A stretch of DNA of 23,754 bases, from assembly GCA_009908885.1 (NCBI GenBank), contig JAAAOL010000540.1, positions 1-23,754 of the forward strand, read 5' to 3'. The notes under the pieces are model-generated. The model saw only the letters and a program-made list of their open reading frames with translations, made no database searches and was not told the origin of the DNA. This stretch comes from Bacteroidota bacterium. GTDB taxonomy: Bacteria > Bacteroidota > Rhodothermia > Rhodothermales > JAAAOL01. Numbering within the stretch: position 1 is the first letter of the stretch; the number at the start of each line of letters is the position of its first letter. Of this stretch, positions 22,365 through 23,754 are shown one piece after another. The position numbers and the translations under genes were made by a program.

Positions 22365-23015
22365 CTACTCCAGGCACGTCTGGCAGAAGTCTTCCGTCAT
22401 CCGCTGGCGGCAGGCCTGGAGGAGGCGCTCGGCGTCTGCCTGACTGCGCAGGCTCCGGAGCGTCGCGCAGGTCGCGCTGGATTCGGGATCCGTGATCGGG
22501 GGGTTTTGCAGGACGACCCGCCCGTCTCGCACCGCCGTGACGCGGGCCCCGTCCTGATCGGCGCGCAGTTCGACGGCGTCGTCCTCGTACCAGATGCGGA
22601 GGGCCGTGGCGCCCGAGGTGTCCGCCACGAACAGGGCGTTCTGCTGCTGCCGTCCGTCCAGCGTGAGCAGCACGGTGCCCGCCTCGTCGAACGTCACGTA
22701 GCCGCCCCGCTCGCCGCCGGTGTCGTCGTAGAGCAGCACGCCCGCCGGGACGCCGCCGCGTGGAGCGTTGGCACTCGCATCCGGCAGCTGCCCGCCGATC
22801 CGCACCCGCACCACGCCGCGATCCACCACCTCGACCTGCTCTGTCACGACGACCTGCGCGGCGACGGTGTCCGCCTCGATGCGCTCGGGCTTGAGCAGGT
22901 GTCCACTTCGATCCATGCTGAAGCCTCCGAGCACGAAAAGGCCCAGGAGCACCGTGAGGCCACACACGGCCGCGGTCAGTGTGCGTACGCGCCGTTCGAG
23001 CTGGCTGTTTGTCAT
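22365..23015 (-). CDS. Membrane-anchored hypothetical protein with cysteine-rich tail
   Basis: 216 residues from ATG 23015; a TTG at 23027 would add four residues. One membrane helix (about 14-35, AAVCGLTVLLGLFVLGGF) follows a short basic N-terminus, so the rest is probably periplasmic. The middle is a beta-rich region with repeated strands: VVDRGVVRVRIGG, GGYVTFDEAGTVLLTLDGRQQQNALFVAD and ELRADQDGARVTAVRDG. The motif 'GxEERGGYxTFDxxGxxxLTLD' resembles uncharacterised proteins I recall from other Bacteroidota. The last 40 residues hold four Cys (CATLRSL, ACRQRM, FCQTCLE). I do not recognise a family and infer no function. A dispersed repeat (23054-23084) lies upstream. Confidence 0.7.
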   Translation of the reverse strand: MTNSQLERRVRTLTAAVCGLTVLLGLFVLGGFSMDRSGHLLKPERIEADTVAAQVVVTEQVEVVDRGVVRVRIGGQLPDASANAPRGGVPAGVLLYDDTGGERGGYVTFDEAGTVLLTLDGRQQQNALFVADTSGATALRIWYEDDAVELRADQDGARVTAVRDGRVVLQNPPITDPESSATCATLRSLRSQADAERLLQACRQRMTEDFCQTCLE

Positions 23016-23053
23016 TGGGAGTAGCAAAGGTTAGATGGCCGGAAAAGTAGGAG

Positions 23054-23084
23054 TTATACTGCTTCAGCGTGTCGATGTCCGGAT
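23054..23084 (-). repeat. Dispersed 31-bp element, copy B
   Basis: On the minus strand this reads ATCCGGACATCG, two variable bases, ACGCTGAA, three variable bases, GTATAA. It matches copy A (5973-6003) at 25 of 31 positions. It is also one outer arm of the inverted-repeat structure at 23072-23186. Confidence 0.55.
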
Positions 23085-23186
23085 CCTGGTGTCGCCTGTC
23101 GTGGTGCGTGGTGCGTGATGGGGAAGGACCATCGCTCCAGCAGCGCTTTTTCACGCATCACGCAACACGAAGCTATACGGACATCG
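23072..23186. repeat. Nested inverted-repeat element with heptameric arms
   Basis: The outer arms CGATGTCCGGAT (23073-23084) and ATACGGACATCG (23175-23186) pair at 11 of 12 positions. The inner arms CGTGGTGCGTGATG (23107-23120) and CATCACGCAACACG (23156-23169) pair at 13 of 14. The inner arms are built from 7-bp units (GTGCGTG, GTGCGTG; ACGCATC, ACGCAAC). The element fills most of the 187-base spacer between two minus-strand genes. It could be a small MITE-like repeat or a transcript-ending structure for the LytTR gene. Confidence 0.55.
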
Positions 23187-23202
23187 CCAAACGAAAACGG
23201 TT

Positions 23203-23754
23203 TTAGATACCCAGCGCCTGAAACAGCGTCTCGCGTCGTCGTCGGCTCGACCGGACGGTAGCTCCATCCTCCAGGTTGACCCGGTAGCTCCCGTCGGCGT
23301 CGTGCGAGAGTGACTGAACCTTGTCCACGTTGATGACGCGCGAGCGATGGATGCGGACGAAGCGATGCTCGTCGAGGCGCTCGTGCATGCCGCTGATGGA
23401 CGCGTGCACCATGTAGGTGTCCGGCCCGACGTGGAGGATGACGTAGTTTCCGGCGGCCTCGATCCAGGTGATGTCGTCGGCCTCGATCAGCTTGAGGCGC
23501 CCGCCCTTCTCCTTGACGGCGATGCGGTCTTTCTCGGGCGGACGTGCATGTGCCGGAGCCGGTCGCCGGAGCGGGGTTGCACCGCGCACGTCATGCGGTG
23601 GCGCGGGCGCACTGCCTCCGCGCGGCGTGCGGACGCGCAGCGCGGCCCGCTGCAACGCCGTCGCCAGGCGGTACCGGGTGACGGGGCGGACGAGATAGTC
23701 GGCCAGCCCCAGGTCGTACGCCTTCACGGCGCAGGCAGGGGTGTCTGCGATGGC
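23203..23754 (-). CDS. LytTR-family response regulator, 5' part outside window
   Basis: 184 codons are visible, running off the window edge. The first about 35 residues are the end of a receiver domain: DTPACAVKAYDLGLADYLVRPVTRYRL. A Pro/Ala/Arg-rich linker of about 50 residues follows. The C-terminal LytTR domain contains ITWIEAAGNYVILHV, HRFVRIHRSRVINVDKV and TVRSSRRRRETLFQALG. The Lys-Pro pair that normally closes the receiver active site is Arg-Pro here (YLVRPV). The phospho-acceptor Asp lies outside the window. It is a second regulator of the same class as the one at 15522-16325; no partner kinase is visible. Confidence 0.88.
   Translation of the reverse strand, partial: AIADTPACAVKAYDLGLADYLVRPVTRYRLATALQRAALRVRTPRGGSAPAPPHDVRGATPLRRPAPAHARPPEKDRIAVKEKGGRLKLIEADDITWIEAAGNYVILHVGPDTYMVHASISGMHERLDEHRFVRIHRSRVINVDKVQSLSHDADGSYRVNLEDGATVRSSRRRRETLFQALGI

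Noticed and set aside
23107..23169. Intrinsic terminator for the LytTR gene
   Set aside because: The 35-base loop is too large and no T-run follows the stem; a repeat element explains it better.

Overview
The window looks like chromosome from a GC-rich Bacteroidota-type bacterium, most likely the Rhodothermia/Salinibacter side of the phylum. This is an inference. It rests on high G+C, a protein with a C-terminal type IX secretion (Por) sorting domain, LytS/LytTR-type two-component genes, DUF4105/Lnb and DUF2231 proteins, and Uma2 nuclease and RelE/ParE toxin genes. No rRNA, tRNA, CRISPR array, transposase or integrase was recognised.

Layout. 1-2193 (minus): a partial secreted protein with a long Arg/Ser-repeat domain, then a DUF2231 membrane protein. 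2387-4745 (plus): the signal peptide peptidase SppA and a Uma2-family nuclease. 4751-5632 (minus): a T9SS cargo protein. 5700-8480 (minus) is the accessory-like part. It holds the glycolytic gene gpmI, followed downstream by two separate decayed copies of the gpmI 3' end. A toxin-antitoxin pair lies between gpmI and the first copy, and a small orphan antitoxin-like gene lies between the first and second copies. The spacers contain dispersed repeats, a hairpin element and a palindrome. 8481-8762 is packed with 7-bp tandem repeats. 8763-9605 (minus) is endonuclease III with a cysteine-containing C-terminal extension. 9741-11012 (plus) is a DUF4105/Lnb membrane protein, separated by a strong hairpin from 11114-13984 (minus), a large kinase-like/TPR/TonB_C protein whose kinase domain has lost its catalytic residues. 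14374-16325 (plus) is a translationally coupled LytS-type histidine kinase and LytTR regulator, followed by a small NTF2-like secreted protein and a beta-lactamase-fold serine hydrolase. 18042-19157 (minus) is a secreted protein with tandem DUF1579-like halves. 19455-21227 (plus) is a CocE/X-Pro dipeptidyl-peptidase type hydrolase. Its 3' end overlaps a convergent Crp/Fnr regulator (21193-21777, minus). A DUF6174 lipoprotein, a membrane-anchored Cys-tailed protein and the 3' part of a second LytTR regulator complete the window.

How parts may work together. Many genes concern the envelope: SppA, the T9SS cargo, DUF4105/Lnb, the TonB_C-bearing pseudokinase, the lipoprotein and the secreted hydrolases. 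A TTGAC-N4-GTCAA site upstream of the CocE-type gene matches what the nearby Crp/Fnr protein, with an FNR-like ETxSR recognition helix, would be expected to bind.

The strongest candidate for something undescribed is the gpmI 3' end. Its repeated, increasingly decayed 3' fragments bracket toxin-antitoxin cargo, as if small cassettes were captured there repeatedly, each time leaving a displaced gene tail. The secreted RS-domain protein and the membrane-spanning pseudokinase-TPR-TonB_C protein come next. All alignments and counts were done by eye from the sequence.
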